Positions 25,034 to 33,515 of a DNA stretch of 64,000 nt are shown here, piece by piece (the first letter of the stretch is position 1; every line of letters begins with the position of its first letter). The DNA is taken from contig NZ_JONR01000009.1 in the NCBI RefSeq assembly GCF_000711955.1, positions 60,847 through 124,846 of the forward strand. The letters are read 5' to 3'. A program made the position numbers and the translations under genes. The notes under the pieces are model-generated. The model worked only from the letters and a program-made list of their open reading frames with translations. It was not told the DNA's origin and made no database searches. The DNA is from Nevskia soli DSM 19509 (GTDB taxonomy: Bacteria > Pseudomonadota > Gammaproteobacteria > Nevskiales > Nevskiaceae).

Positions 25034-26872
25034 ATGCCAAACGCCAAGCTTCTGCCCTTGCGCCTGTCCGCGAGTTCCCTGCCCTGCCTGCTTGCGGTGT
25101 TGAGCCTGGTCGGATGCGACGCCGTGCCGCACCGCATCGATTCGGATACGCACAGCAGCAATGGCGCCTTCAGTGCCTCGGCTGGCCTGGCGGCGACGCC
25201 TCCGCCCAGGGCAGCAGCGGCCGCGAGCCAGCCCCGTCAGGCCAAGGCCGCGGCTCCTGCCCCTGCTCCGACATCGGCATCGACATCGAAACCACAAGCG
25301 ACGACCGCCGCGGCAGCCCAGCCTACCGCGCCAAAGGCCACGCCGCCGAGCGAGGCATTCGCTGCCATACCGCTGACGCGGACGGCGAACGCCGCGGCAA
25401 CTTCAGCCACGAACCCGCCGCCGTCCCGACCGGTATCGCCTCCGGTGTCCGCTCCGGCTGCCCAGGATGCCGGCAAGTCGGCGCCCGCCAGTTCCGCCGC
25501 GTCCACCAGCGATGCATCCAGAATTGCAGCCTCCCAGGGCAGTAGTCCGGCAGCGGAGCCCCCGAGCCCGCCGCGCCAGGCCAGCACCGCAAGCAGCGAT
25601 CCGACCACTCCCCCTCCGCACGAAGGGGCGCTGGCCATGCTCAACTCGAGCACGGAGGTGATCGCCACCAGGATCCGCAGTGCGGGCGACGACAACGCGC
25701 CGGCGCCGAAGACTCCCGCGACTCCAAATCCGAGCGGCGGCGCGATGGCATCCGCCGCCGGCGCGACGACGCCGGTCGTCGCAACGGCCGCAACGCAGAA
25801 CATCGATGCGAGCGCGGCAAAGGCCAGCACAACGGTGCAGGCGCCTCAAACGACCGGCGCAACGGCGCCCGCCGTCGCCGCTTCCAGCGCCCCGGTCCCG
25901 CAATACGATGCCAAATCACCAATGGCGATCGCCGCGCGGGACAACCGGCCAGCAAAACCGGTGAAAGCTGCGGCGACAGCAGCGCAGGCCGATTCGAAAA
26001 CCCAACAGCCGCCATCCGCTACGACAGCGGCCACGGCGCCGGCTGCGGCGGTCTCCGCGGCGACGCCCGCGATCACGGCGCCCGCTGTCGTTCCGCCGCC
26101 GGCGCCGGATACCTCGCAGGCGGTTGCCGCGCGCGCCTATGCGCCGCCCGCCGCGGACGCGAATTCCGTGGCCGGCATGCCACTGCCCAACCTGCCCTCG
26201 CTGGCGGGGCCGCCGCCGGCCGATGCCTCGGCAGCGAACACCCAGATTGCGCGCGCCGATGTCAGCGATCCTGCCGCGGGGCAAGCTCCTGTCGGCGACC
26301 AGGCGCAACTGGCGCAGGCGGAATTGAGGAAGGCGCAGGACCGCACCGGTCTGTCGGATGCACAGGTGGGGCAATTGCAGCAGGCACAGGACAAGCTTGC
26401 GGCCGGCGATAGCGGCACGGCTTTCCTGCTGCTGCAGGAACTGAATATGCAGCTGCAAACCGAGACGCGCAGTTACGTGGTGCAGGAAAACGAAAGCCTG
26501 TGGCATGTGGCGGGGCAGCAGGAGGTCTACGGCAATTCCTACCTGTGGCCGCTGGTGTGGCAGGCCAACAAGCACAAGGTCAAGCAGCCTTACCAGCTGT
26601 ACAAGGGCTTGCGCCTGACCATACCGGCGCATCCGACCTTGCAGGAAGTATCCGAAGCGCTGGCCTACTCGAAGAACAACGGCGGTGAAGGCATGCGTCC
26701 GGCGACGGATCCGCAGGCATCCACTTCCACTGCTGCTGCTCCTACTACTCCTGCACCTGCTCCTGCGCCTGCTACTCCTGCTGCTACGCCTGCTCCCACT
26801 CCTGCCGCTCCTGCCGCTACCCCCGCCGCAGAGCCCACCAGCGCAGCACCGGGCGCGGCGCCAAGCAACTGA
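25034..26872 (+). CDS. Pro/Ala-rich lipoprotein with LysM domain
   Basis: 612 aa. A lipobox LVGC puts the acylated Cys at about 28. Residues 45-430 are low complexity (Ala, Pro, Ser, Thr), probably an extended linker through the periplasm. A structured part (about 430-545) has a helix pair and a LysM-like segment, YVVQENESLWHVAGQQEVYG, that should bind peptidoglycan. The tail is again (PA)n-rich. A linker this long with one LysM suggests a tether between membrane and wall. ATG 25034 is used rather than TTG 24998. Confidence 0.75.
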   Translation: MPNAKLLPLRLSASSLPCLLAVLSLVGCDAVPHRIDSDTHSSNGAFSASAGLAATPPPRAAAAASQPRQAKAAAPAPAPTSASTSKPQATTAAAAQPTAPKATPPSEAFAAIPLTRTANAAATSATNPPPSRPVSPPVSAPAAQDAGKSAPASSAASTSDASRIAASQGSSPAAEPPSPPRQASTASSDPTTPPPHEGALAMLNSSTEVIATRIRSAGDDNAPAPKTPATPNPSGGAMASAAGATTPVVATAATQNIDASAAKASTTVQAPQTTGATAPAVAASSAPVPQYDAKSPMAIAARDNRPAKPVKAAATAAQADSKTQQPPSATTAATAPAAAVSAATPAITAPAVVPPPAPDTSQAVAARAYAPPAADANSVAGMPLPNLPSLAGPPPADASAANTQIARADVSDPAAGQAPVGDQAQLAQAELRKAQDRTGLSDAQVGQLQQAQDKLAAGDSGTAFLLLQELNMQLQTETRSYVVQENESLWHVAGQQEVYGNSYLWPLVWQANKHKVKQPYQLYKGLRLTIPAHPTLQEVSEALAYSKNNGGEGMRPATDPQASTSTAAAPTTPAPAPAPATPAATPAPTPAAPAATPAAEPTSAAPGAAPSN

Positions 26873-26968
26873 AGCAGCTGGCTGCACGATTGCAGCGCGC
26901 CCGGCTCCGGCCAGTGCCGCAGATACGGACCTACCTTTCAACAGCCCGGCCCAGCGGAGACGGATAGC

Positions 26969-27826
26969 GTGAGCGATATCAGCAAGGAACTGGATTGGGG
27001 CGGACGCCGGCGCAGCTATACCGTGCATGTGCCGCCCGGCTATGTGTCCGGCACGCCGATTCCCCTGGTGGTGGCACTGCATGGCGGCGGCGGCAATGCG
27101 CGAAGCAACGCGGTGCAGACCGGCTTCAACGAGGAAGCCGACCGCTCCGGTTTCATCGTGGTCCATCCCGACGGCACCGGCGAAAAGCGCCCCTTGCTCA
27201 ATGCCCTGGGGCGCGGCCATTTCCATACCTGGAACGCCGGCACCTGCTGCGGCTACGCGGTGCAGCAGAACGTCGACGACGTCGGCTTCATCCGCGCCAT
27301 GCTGGCGGATCTGCGGCGCGAGTACGCGATCGACGCCAGGCGCATCTATGCCAGCGGCCTGTCCAACGGCGGCATGATGAGCTATCGCCTGGCCGGCGAG
27401 ATGGGCGAAACCTTCGCCGCCATCGGCGTGGTCGCCGCGACGCAGACGCTGTTCGAATGCAAGCCGACGCAGCCGGTGTCGGTGATCCACATTCACGGCA
27501 GCGCCGACCAGAACGTGACCCTGCCCGGCGGCATCGGCGCCAAGGCGCTGGATCGCACGCCGAAGCCGCCGGTGATGGAGGCGATCGAGTTCTGGGCGAA
27601 GTTCAACGGCTGCGGCCCGGCGCAGCTGGTGCAGGACGGGAAGGTAGCGAAAAGCATTTATGGTGGCGGCAGGAACGGCAGCGAAGTGGCGTTTTATCTG
27701 ATCGACGGCGGCGGACATTCCTGGCCGGGCGGCGAGCGGATGCTGGCGATGCTGGACGAGCCTTCGCAGGAATTGAATGCGACGTCCCTGATCTGGGAAT
27801 TCTTCGCCGCACATCCCAAACCCTGA
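26969..27826 (+). CDS. CE1/LpqC-type esterase (PHB depolymerase-like)
   Basis: 285-aa alpha/beta hydrolase. The nucleophile Ser is in GLSNGGMMSY; oxyanion-hole HGGGGN is near 40; the His is in GGGHSWPGG. Homologues cleave feruloyl esters or polyhydroxyalkanoate. There is no signal peptide, so a cytosolic or oligomer-cleaving role is more likely than polymer attack outside the cell. Start is GTG 26969. It is the last plus-strand gene before the REP-like repeat and the convergent sulfatase. Confidence 0.8.
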   Translation: MSDISKELDWGGRRRSYTVHVPPGYVSGTPIPLVVALHGGGGNARSNAVQTGFNEEADRSGFIVVHPDGTGEKRPLLNALGRGHFHTWNAGTCCGYAVQQNVDDVGFIRAMLADLRREYAIDARRIYASGLSNGGMMSYRLAGEMGETFAAIGVVAATQTLFECKPTQPVSVIHIHGSADQNVTLPGGIGAKALDRTPKPPVMEAIEFWAKFNGCGPAQLVQDGKVAKSIYGGGRNGSEVAFYLIDGGGHSWPGGERMLAMLDEPSQELNATSLIWEFFAAHPKP

Positions 27827-27872
27827 AGCACCTGGGTAAATCCGGTTACGGGGCGCAATAACCCCCGGAATT

Positions 27873-27922
27873 CACCATGTGTGCCATGCGTGCCAAGGTT
27901 GTTTGTTGGCATGCATGCGGTG
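27873..27922 (+). repeat. Second copy of the dinB-terminal 50-bp repeat
   Basis: Reads CACCATG then GTGCCATGCGTGCCAA, a T/G-rich loop, then TTGGCATGCAT. It matches the reverse complement of 1690-1740 with only a few changes, one of which keeps pairing as G-T. It lies 47 bp after the esterase stop, in the same orientation relative to the gene as the dinB copy. Confidence 0.7.
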
Positions 27923-27979
27923 CGCGCGCCGGAATTGGCGGGGGCGGAACGAGGCATTACCGCGGAGCGGGTTGATACG

Positions 27980-28008
27980 GGCGGAGCGTCGCAGCGCGAC
28001 GCTCCGCC
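27980..28008. terminator. Bidirectional terminator-type hairpin
   Basis: Perfect 13-bp arms (GGCGGAGCGTCGC and its complement) with an AGC loop. It sits between the convergent esterase and sulfatase genes, about 33 bp from the sulfatase stop. No T-run follows either arm. Confidence 0.55.
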
Positions 28009-28041
28009 ATCCTCGTCAGGATGCAACTCTTTCCGGCCGGA

Positions 28042-29667
28042 TCAGCCCGTGGCTTTCATTCCCACACCATCGACGATGGGCGGGAACGGTGTCTGGCCGG
28101 CTTCGATCAACTTCTCGTTGAGCAGGTCCTGCAACTGGGGCCAGAGCTTTTCGACCTCTGGGTTGGCCGGCTTGGCGTGGGCCAGGAGATTGACCAGCTG
28201 CTTGGGCTCGGTATCCAGATCGTACATCTCGTACTGGTACTGGCCCGGCAGGTTGGGCGAGAAATACACGGCATAGGTGTGGTGGCGATGCCGGATGGCG
28301 CGGATATGGCTGAGGTATTGCAGGTCGCTGATCATCGCGGACTCGTCGTCGTAGCAGAACAGCACCGTGTCCTGCACTTCCTTGCTCGGGTCGAGAATTG
28401 CCGGTACCAGGCTCTTGCCCTTCATCAGCCGGGTCGCGTGGCCGCCCGCGAGATTGATCAGGGTGGGCAGGAAGTCGACGTGGGCGTACAGGGCCTGGGT
28501 GGTCTGCGCCTTCGGAAACAGCAAGGGATTGGAGATGACGAACGGAATGTGGATGGTCTCCTCGTAGACGTTGTAGACCTTCTCGCGCATGCCGTGGGAC
28601 ATGCCCATCTCGCCGTGGTCCGCGGTGCGGATGATCAGCGACTTTTCGGTGAAGCCGTATTTGTCGAGGTAGCCCAGGAACTCGTTGACGCAGCCGTTGG
28701 CAAACAGCGTCATGAAGGCATAGAACTTGACGTAGTTTTCGATGGTGTCGGCCTTGTCCACCTGCGCGGAGGGCCAGGTGGTGCCTTCGGCCAGCGTGTC
28801 CTGGCCGCGGAGCGGCGTGCCCCGGTTCATGATGTTGCGGATGTGGGACTGGATGGTGGGTTTGTCCAGCAGGCTGTCGTGGGCATTGGGCGGCAGCTCG
28901 ATGGGCAGGTCGCAGATATCCGCCTCGCTGTAGCCGAGGCTCTGCCAGCCGTCGGGAAAGAAGTTGATGTCGTGCGGGTTCACGAACGACATGAACATCA
29001 GGAACGGCTTCTGGGCGGCGACGTCCTGTTTGTTGCGGCCTTCGGCCCGCTTCCTCAGGAATTCGTGGGCGTCCTCGCCGAAGCCGTGGGCGTCCACGCC
29101 TACGGCGTACTTGCGCAGGTAGCGCTTGTCGTTGGCCGGATTGGCGTGGCCCGGGGTGCCGGAGCCGGCGGTGGCCCAGGACTCATAGGTCGAAAAGCCG
29201 GTGACCGTGCCGGCGTCCGGCGGGTTCCAGTCGGAGAAGCCGTACTGCCGCTGCATGTTGCCGATGTCGTACGGCGACCATTGCATGACGTCGGCCGGCG
29301 TCGACAGATGCCATTTGCCCTTCCAGATCACGTCGTAGCCCTCCGCCTGCATCATCGCGGCGAGTTGCGGGATGCGCGGATCGGCATAGGACAACTCGCC
29401 CGGCGTCATCGACAATCCGGTGAGGTTGGCGTAGTTGCTGGTGATCATCACGCCGCGCGAGGGTGTGCACATGCAGGCCGAGGTATAGGCGCGCTCGAAG
29501 GTGAGGCCGTTGGCCTTGAGCTTGTTCCAGGCGGTGAGCGAGTTGACGAAACCGGTGGGCCAGTGGGCCGGGTAACGTTCCTGGTCAGTGAGGATGACGA
29601 TGATATCGGGCTTTTCCGGCAAACCTTTCTGCTTGTACAGCGCCTTCAGATCGGTGGAAGCTTTCAT
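28042..29667 (-). CDS. Sulfatase-family hydrolase (formylglycine type)
   Basis: 541-aa alkaline-phosphatase-superfamily sulfatase. The CxPSR motif (C67-T-P-S-R71) would be converted to formylglycine; metal ligands include DIIVILTDQ near 21-28 and HGEMGMSHG near 345. There is no signal peptide, so cytosolic action is expected. ATG 29667 has GGAGGG 7 nt upstream; the start 7 codons earlier is less supported. Sulfate ester or phosphonate cleavage cannot be distinguished here. It is monocistronic, with no maturation enzyme in the window. Confidence 0.88.
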   Translation of the reverse strand: MKASTDLKALYKQKGLPEKPDIIVILTDQERYPAHWPTGFVNSLTAWNKLKANGLTFERAYTSACMCTPSRGVMITSNYANLTGLSMTPGELSYADPRIPQLAAMMQAEGYDVIWKGKWHLSTPADVMQWSPYDIGNMQRQYGFSDWNPPDAGTVTGFSTYESWATAGSGTPGHANPANDKRYLRKYAVGVDAHGFGEDAHEFLRKRAEGRNKQDVAAQKPFLMFMSFVNPHDINFFPDGWQSLGYSEADICDLPIELPPNAHDSLLDKPTIQSHIRNIMNRGTPLRGQDTLAEGTTWPSAQVDKADTIENYVKFYAFMTLFANGCVNEFLGYLDKYGFTEKSLIIRTADHGEMGMSHGMREKVYNVYEETIHIPFVISNPLLFPKAQTTQALYAHVDFLPTLINLAGGHATRLMKGKSLVPAILDPSKEVQDTVLFCYDDESAMISDLQYLSHIRAIRHRHHTYAVYFSPNLPGQYQYEMYDLDTEPKQLVNLLAHAKPANPEVEKLWPQLQDLLNEKLIEAGQTPFPPIVDGVGMKATG

Positions 29668-29997
29668 GTTCAAACCCTCCATGGGCAACAGCGATGTGTG
29701 CGGTGAAGCGCCTTACCACGGTAATGCCGCGTCCGGGGGACGCGACACGAAGTCCAGGCGGTGTGCGGAGGAAGGGCGGCGGTCGTGGATGTGCGGCTGT
29801 GCCGGACTCCGGCACGACAAGGCGGCCGGCGATGCCGGCGCCCCGGGTTGTTGCGAATGGCCCATGCTTCTCCTCCCTGGCCGATGCGATGCGTTGTCGC
29901 ATCGCCGGCGCAATCCATCAGTACTTTTCGTTCCGATGAGCACTGCTTTGCCTGCGGTCGATACTAGGCCTGTGCGCGGCGCAGGACAGTTGGAAAC

Positions 29998-30025
29998 TAG
30001 TACTAGTACCAGCGTACTAGTACTA
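29998..30025. promoter_or_regulatory. 28-bp dyad TAGTACTAGTAC/GTACTAGTACTA
   Basis: Perfect 12-bp arms with a CAGC spacer; each arm is itself made of CTAGTA repeats. It is 330 bp before the sulfatase start. Such dyads are typical of regulator binding sites, but no regulator gene lies beside it in this interval. Confidence 0.5.
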
Positions 30026-30210
30026 AGGGTGGAGCTTCAGGGATGGAGCGCGCAGGAGGCCGGGAGAACGCCCGGCAACACGGCTTTGTACCGTGACCGC
30101 AATCCGGGCCATGCCGGGTTTTGCGAAATTGCCGTGCGGCTCAAAGCGCGGATGGAGTCATCCAATGACATGCCAAAAGCGCGATTGATTGAGTGACTGC
30201 ACAGGGCTCC

Positions 30211-30340
30211 GGGGTAGAACTTCCTTTCCCAGGCCTTCCGCTTGCGCCCCGCTTCGCACAGGAAAGGCGCCAGATGGGCCATGCTGATGCGGCAGCGCCC
30301 GCGCGGTTCGGACACCAACAGACCGAGGCGGAAGCGCAGC
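30211..30340 (-). pseudogene. Deleted copy of aspartyl/asparaginyl beta-hydroxylase
   Basis: Minus-strand peptides RLRFRLGLLVSEPRGRCRI and HLAPFLCEAGRKRKAWERKFYP match residues of the intact gene at 36404-37210. Between them 56 residues (168 bp) are missing, including the second metal-site region. The deletion joins at a GATG sequence that occurs at both edges in the intact gene. Only about 43 residues of similarity remain, and the N-terminal half is absent. It stays in frame. Confidence 0.75.
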
Positions 30341-30440
30341 CTGGCTCCGCCACGCCCTTTCGGAACGTCTGCTATCGGTGTACGTGGACATCGATAGGTC
30401 TGTAAGCGCCACATAGCTGACTACCCGTTTAGGGCGTTGG

Positions 30441-31118
30441 TCAATCGCCAACGTATGCCTCACTGGTATCTATGGCTTCGGCAAACAGGGTTGCCCGCTC
30501 ACGTTCATCGACGAAACCAAGCAATAGCGTCGCCGCCATGGCGCGGGCAGACGCTGCCAATGCGGCATGCGAGAGCTCCCCGGCCGTCCAAAAAGAAAGC
30601 ACGCCCCGAAAACCCAGCGCGAGCTGGGTCGGCAGCACGTCAAGCGCCAACTTCCGGGTCCGGGGCGCAAGCCCTTCCCCGTCTCCGATGGCGGCGGCCC
30701 ACAACGCGCGCGACTGATCCAAGACGGCGCCGGCGTCCTGGGCAGGCGCACCGATCGCGCCCATCACGGCGCGATTCACCTCCGGCAGGGCGAGCATGAC
30801 CTTCGCGGCGACGTCCACGGCGGCAAGCACGCGCGCGGATGCCGTAGGCCGCAGAGGGAGAGCACGATACTGCGCATCCATCGTTGCTATCCGCTCCGCC
30901 GAGAGCGCTCGCATGATCGCCAGCTTGCTGCCGAACAGGTTGAATGGCGTGGCGAAGCTCAGGTCAGCCTCGCCCGCAAGCTCCCGCATCGAAAACTCAG
31001 CTTCGCCACGGGCCAGTAGCCGTTCCGCAGCAGCCAACACACGCTCCCGATTGGTGGGCACCGGCTGAGCCTCAACGTTGCTGCTGGAGCTTTTGCTCGC
31101 GGTCTTGCGTGAAGTCAT
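30441..31118 (-). CDS. TetR-family regulator
   Basis: 225 aa. The HTH is near 25-70 (FSMRELAGEADLSFATPFNLFGSKLAIM). The first 20 residues are a Ser/Lys-rich tail. It is divergent from an SDR gene, and their shared 39-bp gap contains a perfect 16-bp palindrome, so it probably represses both. The inducer is unknown. Confidence 0.88.
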   Translation of the reverse strand: MTSRKTASKSSSSNVEAQPVPTNRERVLAAAERLLARGEAEFSMRELAGEADLSFATPFNLFGSKLAIMRALSAERIATMDAQYRALPLRPTASARVLAAVDVAAKVMLALPEVNRAVMGAIGAPAQDAGAVLDQSRALWAAAIGDGEGLAPRTRKLALDVLPTQLALGFRGVLSFWTAGELSHAALAASARAMAATLLLGFVDERERATLFAEAIDTSEAYVGD

Positions 31119-31124
31119 GAGGAA

Positions 31125-31140
31125 TTATATCATGATATAA
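31125..31140. promoter_or_regulatory. TetR-type operator
   Basis: Perfect 16-bp palindrome TTATATCATGATATAA, 6 bp before the TetR ATG and 17 bp before the SDR ATG. AT-rich and symmetric; it is the only dyad in the gap and therefore the likely binding site of the adjacent TetR protein. Confidence 0.75.
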
Positions 31141-31157
31141 ATAATCAGGAGGTATTC

Positions 31158-31997
31158 ATGACCGCGCCATCCAAAACCTTCCTCATCACCGGCGTCAGTT
31201 CCGGGCTCGGCCGGGCCTTTGCCGCCGGCGCGCTGTCCGCCGGCCATACCGTGATCGGGACGGTGCGCCGCCAGGAAGACGCAGACAGTTTTGCGGCCCT
31301 GGATCCGCACCGCGCCCATCCCTTGATGCTGGACGTCACCAACTATGCCGCCGTTGCCGCCGCGGTGGCCGCCACCGAGGCAGTGGCCGGCCCGGTCGAG
31401 GTCCTGGTCAATAACGCTGGATACGGGCACGAGGGGGTGCTGGAAGAATCGTCCATGCAAGATCTCGAGCGGCAGTTCGCGGCCAATGTCTTCGGTCCCG
31501 TCGCCATGATCAAGGCAGTCCTCCCCAGCATGCGCGCGCGGCGGCGCGGCCATATCGTGAATGTAACCTCGATGGGAGGCTTCATCACCATGCCGGGCAT
31601 CGCTTTCTACTGCGGAAGCAAGTTTGCCCTGGAAGGCATCTCCGAGTCGCTCGGCAAAGAGGTCGAGCGCTTTGGCATTCATGTCACGGCGCTGGCCCCG
31701 GGCCAATTTCGTACCGACTGGGCCGGCCGCTCCATGGCGCGGACGCCACGGAGCATCCCGGATTACGACGAAGTGATGGACCCGATCCGGGCGGCGCGTC
31801 AGGCCAAAAGCGGCCGGCAGCCCGGCGATCCGGACAAGGCCGCCGCGGCCCTGCTCGCCCTGGTCGAGTCCGAAAATCCGCCCTCACGCCTGTTTCTTGG
31901 CGAGGATGCGCTGCAACTGGTGCGGCAGAAACTGCAGCGCGTCGGCTCGGAAATCGATGCGTGGGAGGCGCTGTCGCGCTCCACGAGTTTTGTCTAA
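31158..31997 (+). CDS. SDR-family oxidoreductase
   Basis: 279-aa short-chain dehydrogenase. TGVSSGLG is near 11, NNAG near 85, Ser of NVTSMGG near 136 and YCGSK (YxxxK) near 150. It resembles the NAD(P)-dependent SDRs often controlled by a divergent TetR. AGGAGG precedes the ATG. The substrate is unknown. Confidence 0.88.
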   Translation: MTAPSKTFLITGVSSGLGRAFAAGALSAGHTVIGTVRRQEDADSFAALDPHRAHPLMLDVTNYAAVAAAVAATEAVAGPVEVLVNNAGYGHEGVLEESSMQDLERQFAANVFGPVAMIKAVLPSMRARRRGHIVNVTSMGGFITMPGIAFYCGSKFALEGISESLGKEVERFGIHVTALAPGQFRTDWAGRSMARTPRSIPDYDEVMDPIRAARQAKSGRQPGDPDKAAAALLALVESENPPSRLFLGEDALQLVRQKLQRVGSEIDAWEALSRSTSFV

Positions 31998-32497
31998 TCG
32001 TTTCCCAAGCTCGGGGGCGCTCAGGGGCCGCTTAGCCGCCATCGGTTCAATTTCCTGAAAGCAGTCATCCGCGACGGTAGCTTCGTGGCGGCAAGCGACA
32101 TGCGAGCGATTTCCTCAAAGCAGACATCGACGCAAGCACGTCCATGTAATCAGTAACTTGGCATGCGATGAATCAAGCGAAGCTCAGCGCAACTCCAAAT
32201 TGACTCAAGCACGGCCTCACAATCTGTCGATGATGCGAATGGCAGGGCTTGGTTCGGGCATGCAACACGCCACCGGAAGCACTGGCTATTCAGGCGCTTA
32301 AACGATGTCCGCTTATTGTTTTTTCTGCTTTGTCTCACTCCGCCACAAACCGGCCGTGGACGGGCGACCGGCAGGTTAGTGCCAAGAGCCGCCGGTCGGC
32401 CCCTAAGATTCGCCGCCGAAAAGCTGCCAGATGAGCGGTGCAGTCGTGGAAAGGGTGCTAGGCGCTGAGCAGCCAATCCGATCGTGGGCTAGGACTG
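31998..32497. other. Low-GC interval with two AAAGC-type repeats
   Basis: About 500 bp without a supported gene. It holds two copies of the AAAGC-type repeat (32050-32080 and 32110-32135). Short reading frames are present, but none has a convincing start or family match. Confidence 0.5.
32050..32135 (+). repeat. AAAGC-type short repeat, two copies
   Basis: TTTCCTGAAAGCAGTCATC at 32051-32069 and TTTCCTCAAAGCAGACATC at 32111-32129 differ at two positions, 60 bp apart. They match the core of three other copies at 33481, 35931 and 36236. Confidence 0.6.
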
Positions 32498-32911
32498 CTA
32501 GCCTGCGCTTCCTTGCGCGTACAGACCGACCATATGACCAACTCCTTCTGCTAGCGTATGGAACTCATGCGCAGGCGAGAAGCTGATCGTGCCAGCGCTT
32601 CCCACGCAATACTTGTTTTTGTGCCAACGCAATATATAAAAATCACGCTGGCCTAGCCAAAGCTCGCCGTCACTCCACCACTCAAAAACAATAATGTCTG
32701 CGCACTTGTGAATAGATAGAGAATCAAGCCCTGGGACGCCATCAACGACTGAATAAAAATCTGTTAGCTGTTCTACAACATCCGCGGGGACATTTCGTTC
32801 GGCGGCCATGACCTTGAACTTGCGTAGTGCTGCATCGCTGGCCGGAATCATTGGCTTCTTGTAGCTTGCGAAGAGTGGCGCCAACAAAGTGACCAGGGCA
32901 TTGTTCTTCAC
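32498..32911 (-). CDS. Possible SUKH-like small protein
   Basis: 137 aa with an acidic/aromatic core (VPADVVEQLTDFYSVVDGVPGLDSLSIHKCADIIVFEWWSDGEL) resembling SMI1/KNR4 (SUKH) immunity-type proteins. Only a resemblance can be claimed. Base composition is lower in GC than its neighbours. It is one of three small minus-strand genes in this segment. Confidence 0.5.
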   Translation of the reverse strand: MKNNALVTLLAPLFASYKKPMIPASDAALRKFKVMAAERNVPADVVEQLTDFYSVVDGVPGLDSLSIHKCADIIVFEWWSDGELWLGQRDFYILRWHKNKYCVGSAGTISFSPAHEFHTLAEGVGHMVGLYAQGSAG

Positions 32912-33058
32912 AGGGTTATGCCCGCCGTTGACAATCCCATATCTGCCTCTATCCCCGCGAAAGCTGATCGCTCTGGTAGACCACCCGGAACCTGTCGTTC
33001 ATGACTGGCCGGTAGGGGCCGGTTGGTGCCGATTGTTATATCGAGATTCGTACTCACC

Positions 33059-33463
33059 TCAACCTACACGGGCTACCGTGGTGCCCAACTCGAAGGTTGC
33101 CGAAGACTTTTCGGCAGTCTGAATTCGAACACTCAACACGACGAAACACAGAGCGGATACACAGATGGGAACCCACAGCCTATGGCTGCCCGTGCGCAGG
33201 TAAGCCGCTCCCGCGCTTAGCGCGGACGCAAAGATCACTTGCCAGATCACGATGCCCTCAAATACGCCATTCCTGTAACGAAGTGGAATGCACTGCCATG
33301 AACCAAACGGGTCCATCGTCACGCCCGCAGCCAAGGACGCTGCGCCGATCCCCAGAAACAGAAGAATCGGTGCCCCTCTTGACTGGGAACGAGCGCGCCT
33401 CATAACCCCGACAAGCCCTACGCTCACAAGAAGCGTCATGCCGGCGTCTAACCAAGGAAACAT
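33059..33463 (-). CDS. Small membrane protein
   Basis: 134 aa with about four hydrophobic spans (MFPWLDAGMTLLVSVGLVGVM; APILLFLGIGAASLAAGVTM; IVIWQVIFASALSAGAAYL; LWVPICVSALCFVVLSVRI). No family was recognised. It lies in the low-GC segment, with an AAAGC repeat just upstream of its start. Confidence 0.5.
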   Translation of the reverse strand: MFPWLDAGMTLLVSVGLVGVMRRARSQSRGAPILLFLGIGAASLAAGVTMDPFGSWQCIPLRYRNGVFEGIVIWQVIFASALSAGAAYLRTGSHRLWVPICVSALCFVVLSVRIQTAEKSSATFELGTTVARVG

Positions 33464-33472
33464 GGACCTTAG

Positions 33473-33515
33473 CCTACTCCAAAGCGGCCGTTGGCGAACG
33501 GCCGGATTGGGCCGT
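33473..33515 (+). repeat. AAAGC-type short repeat, copy A
   Basis: AGCCTACTCC then AAAGCGGCCGTT, a short loop and AACGGCC. It sits between the membrane-protein gene and the zinc-ribbon microprotein gene. Core identical in pattern to copies at 35931 and 36236. Confidence 0.6.

Larger units (their letters stand above)
29668..30440. other. Gene-poor interval upstream of the sulfatase
   Basis: No complete gene. Contains a perfect hairpin (GCGATGCG/CGCATCGC, 29886-29905), a 28-bp dyad at 29998-30025 and a degraded aspartyl-hydroxylase copy at 30211-30340. The GC level falls toward 30400. The sulfatase promoter must lie here, but I found no convincing boxes. Confidence 0.6.

Noticed and set aside
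28021..29706. Long plus-strand frame opposite the sulfatase
   Set aside because: Antisense of a gene with an intact CxPSR motif; no family features of its own.
32912..33058. Possible attC site between the SUKH-like and membrane genes
   Set aside because: Short GGCCGGT arms are present, but I could not match the paired core sites of a proper attC.
33501..33515. Whether AAAGC copy A is only part of the microprotein stop context
   Set aside because: Three other copies exist outside any coding context, so it is kept as a repeat.
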